This document shows, one piece after another, positions 62,215 through 64,000 of a DNA stretch of 64,000 bases. The notes under the pieces are model-generated. The model ran no database searches and was not told the origin of the DNA. It saw only the letters and a program-made list of their open reading frames with translations. Origin of the DNA: Pedobacter sp. Lineage in GTDB: Bacteria; Bacteroidota; Bacteroidia; Sphingobacteriales; Sphingobacteriaceae. Both the position numbers and the translations under genes were made by a program. Location: assembly GCA_025351765.1 (NCBI GenBank), contig JANXVH010000055.1:1-64000 (forward strand). The letters run 5' to 3'. Numbering within the stretch: the stretch's first letter is position 1; the number at the start of each line of letters is the position of its first letter.

Positions 62215-63140
62215 TATTTTATTGGGGTTTTAATAGTCGTATCTCTTTTATTTTTTGATTCTTTAGAAAGCTGAGCTTTATATTTCTCGTTAAGTGTAGT
62301 TTGAGTAGAAAAATAGTTTTTTACAGTTGCTATTCCAGCTTCACTTTCTTTTTTAAGAAGATTTGCTTCCGCAAGTTGCGCACTCTTTGGATGAGATTCA
62401 ATAAACTCGTTTGCATAAGTGATTGCTTCGTTAAACCTGTCTTCCTGGCGCTCCTCTGTACTATTCTTAGCATAAGCATACTGAGATTTTACAATCAATA
62501 GGTCCATTTCCTCGGCATACTTAATATCAGGGAACTCAATCTGCGCATTTTTTAACGCAATTACTGCAGATTTGTAATTTGTAATGTCATAACCTCCAAG
62601 CTCATAATACATCTTCGCATTAGCAAATGCTTTATCTTCTAGCTTCGCGCGCAAAATTGCTATGTATTTGGTGGCTTCAACTGCACGTTCACTTTTTGGA
62701 TAGAAGTTAATAAAAAGTTGAAGTGCATCAATTGCTTTGTAGGTGTTTTCCTGATCCAAACTAGGCTCTGGTGATTCCAGATAGTAGCAATAAGCGCTCA
62801 TGTAGCGGCATTCTTCTGCATACTCACTAGTAGGGTAGGTGTCTGCAAATACCTTAAATTGGTACCTGGCAGTGGTGTAATCCTTTAACTTATAAAGGGT
62901 CATTGCATAATAGTAGTTTAACTGTTGTGCACCGTCTCTTCCCCTGTATTTTTGTGATAGGTCTTCAAATAAGATTAAAGCTTTGCTATAGCTCTTCTTA
63001 TTATAAAGACGCATTGCTTCCTGATTTTTTTTAGCAATATCATTACTTGACCTGATTTTTTCAAACTGACTTTTACAGCCTGCAATGGTAAGCGCAATGA
63101 TGGTGAAACTTAATAGTGTTATGTGTTTAATTTTAAACAT
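62214..63140 (-). CDS. bamD: Outer membrane protein assembly factor BamD
   Basis: A 308-residue lipoprotein with lipobox LTIAGC (Cys22) and five TPR repeats (for example EAMRLYNKKSYSKALILFED, ARYQFKVFADTYPTSEYAEE and FPDIKYAEEMDLLIV). BamD is the essential lipoprotein partner of BamA (at 5.3 kb here). It opens the rpoZ-coaBC-porD-recN transcription unit. Confidence 0.94.
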   Translation of the reverse strand: MFKIKHITLLSFTIIALTIAGCKSQFEKIRSSNDIAKKNQEAMRLYNKKSYSKALILFEDLSQKYRGRDGAQQLNYYYAMTLYKLKDYTTARYQFKVFADTYPTSEYAEECRYMSAYCYYLESPEPSLDQENTYKAIDALQLFINFYPKSERAVEATKYIAILRAKLEDKAFANAKMYYELGGYDITNYKSAVIALKNAQIEFPDIKYAEEMDLLIVKSQYAYAKNSTEERQEDRFNEAITYANEFIESHPKSAQLAEANLLKKESEAGIATVKNYFSTQTTLNEKYKAQLSKESKNKRDTTIKTPIK

Positions 63141-63516
63141 TCTGCAAAGATAAGTAATATTACGACAACGTCAATTAAAATAGTAGGATGCTAAGCTATG
63201 TAAAAGCTACATAATCAGTTTGGCAGTTAACATTATTTAACAAATAAAATGCAGCACATATAACCTGTGTCATTGAAAAGTAAACGCTTTATCTCGTCAC
63301 ATCTGTTTATGCAATTCTATCGTTTGTTAAACAGAAGCGGGTGAGACGACGATTGATTTGAAATGAGGGAGTGAGGTTGATTACACACGTGAGACGGAAT
63401 AGTGGGAAAGGGAAGAAGCCCGGGAGATGATCTTCCGGGTTTTTTTAAATCAAAAAGGGCTTGCATCTGTTGATATAATCTATATTAGCCCTAACTTTAA
63501 CAAAACATTAACTGTA
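63141..63516. other. 376-nt intergenic region with possible small RNA
   Basis: No gene is seen. It holds the bamD promoter side, a short inverted repeat TATGTA/TACATA, a 7-bp stem CTGTTTA/TAAACAG (63303-63334), two copies of GTGAGACG (63341, 63389), a purine-rich stretch, and a strong terminator at 63419-63446 with no coding gene ahead of it. This pattern suggests an independent small RNA or a leader attenuator for DUF6526. Confidence 0.45.
63419..63446 (+). terminator. Intrinsic terminator without an upstream gene on this strand
   Basis: A 9-bp stem (one G-U) from CCCGGGAGA / TCTTCCGGG with a 3-nt loop, then seven T. It lies ~70 nt before DUF6526 and ~280 nt from bamD (opposite strand). Confidence 0.85.
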
Positions 63517-63942
63517 ATGCAAAACTATAAGAACCACGCCCGTTTTTACACCCCCCACCATTTTGTTTTCTACCCAATTTTAGTGTTTCTACTTTCATTT
63601 GCTATTTACCAAGTATTTTCGGGAGAGAATCAATTGATCTGGACTTTTATTGCTGCATTGTTGTTCCTACTAGGTTGGCTTTCTTTTATGCTAAGGCAAC
63701 ATTATGCGATAATTGGGCAAAACAGAATTATAGTTTTAGAAATGAGGTTTCGATATTATGTGCTCACTAAAGAAAGATTTGAACTAATTGAAGACCAGCT
63801 TTCCTTCGGCAAAATAGCAGCATTGCGTTTCGCATCTGACAATGAACTTCCTACTCTTGTTAAAAAAGCAATTGCGGAAGGACTTTCTGCCGATCAAATA
63901 AAGAAGTCCATCGTAAACTGGTTGCCAGATCTTAGACGGGTT
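63517..63942 (+). CDS. DUF6526 family membrane protein
   Basis: A 142-residue protein starting at ATG 63517 (MQNYKNHARFYTPHHFVFYP); the track's start at 63427 lies in the terminator region. Two membrane segments at ~18-38 and ~46-65 are followed by a charged helical tail (RYYVLTKERFELIEDQLSFG). The His/Tyr-rich N-terminus is diagnostic for DUF6526. No function is known to me. The stop codon is TAG at 63943-63945. Confidence 0.8.
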
Positions 63943-64000
63943 TAGGGCTTCCAAATGGCTTATAAGGAAGTTTTTCTGGTTGCATTGTTGGTGGTTTCTA

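Noticed and set aside
63932-64000. Possible C-terminus of a minus-strand gene at the right edge
   Set aside because: The frame with a plausible proline-rich end has an in-frame TAG at 63998-64000, leaving at most 17 residues from an internal ATG.
63955-64000. Possible start of a plus-strand gene (ATG 63955, hydrophobic beginning)
   Set aside because: Only 15 codons are visible before the window ends; it could be a signal peptide, but this is not enough to call a gene.
1-64000. Mobile elements, prophage, CRISPR arrays, tRNA or rRNA genes
   Set aside because: I looked for transposase, integrase and phage proteins, regular short repeats with spacers, and tRNA-like cloverleaf sequences in the gaps, and found none that I could support by eye.

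Overview
The window is a dense, mostly housekeeping stretch of a Bacteroidota chromosome, most likely Sphingobacteriaceae and Pedobacter-like. The placement is inferred from gene content: a DUF6089 / UppS / BamA / tandem Skp / MurI order, a BamD / RpoZ / CoaBC / PorD-like / RecN run, a long 633-residue PurF, and AT-rich TAnnTTTG-type promoter candidates. I saw no rRNA, tRNA, CRISPR array, transposase or phage gene.

Layout. 1-9.9 kb (+): an SDR enzyme cut by the window edge, YqeY, an alpha/beta hydrolase, a CBS protein, NAD kinase, DUF6089, UppS, BamA, two Skp/OmpH chaperones and MurI, i.e. envelope and peptidoglycan precursor biogenesis. 10-18.8 kb: PurF, LysE transporter, sugar MFS transporter preceded by three 22-bp iterons, dCMP deaminase, GuaA, a PBP1-fold lipoprotein and an RsmB-like methyltransferase. 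18.9-25.2 kb: MarC, two APC permeases and a K+-type membrane pyrophosphatase.

25.3-35.5 kb (-) is the most interesting part. It is a tight operon, read in transcription order: degenerate FHA-like protein, 29-residue single-pass membrane peptide (not in the ORF track), PP2C phosphatase with a membrane anchor and ectodomain, a 1343-residue single-ORF fusion of a SEDS (RodA/FtsW) glycosyltransferase with a class B penicillin-binding protein transpeptidase, an FHA protein, and two transmembrane Ser/Thr kinases. Content and order match the actinobacterial fhaA-fhaB-pstP-rodA-pbpA-pknA-pknB cluster, with rodA and pbpA fused. I infer a phospho-regulated peptidoglycan synthase.

35.8-40.5 kb: two divergent PAS histidine kinases that share an unusual C-terminal domain. 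40.5-50.2 kb: radical SAM protein, SRPBCC protein, Amt with a partner porin, DUF4468, YkuK, DEAD-box helicase, DUF1456, ROK kinase, an esterase whose 3' end looks frameshifted, and a Tat-exported TIM-barrel protein. 50.3-63.9 kb: EttA, ClpC, a PA0069-type radical SAM protein, a carboxypeptidase-regulatory-like protein, FabI, RecN, PorD-like, CoaBC, RpoZ, BamD, a terminator-ended intergenic stretch that may encode a small RNA, and DUF6526.

Several intrinsic terminators sit directly against the next start codon. In at least one case a promoter-like element lies so that the downstream transcript would begin inside the hairpin.
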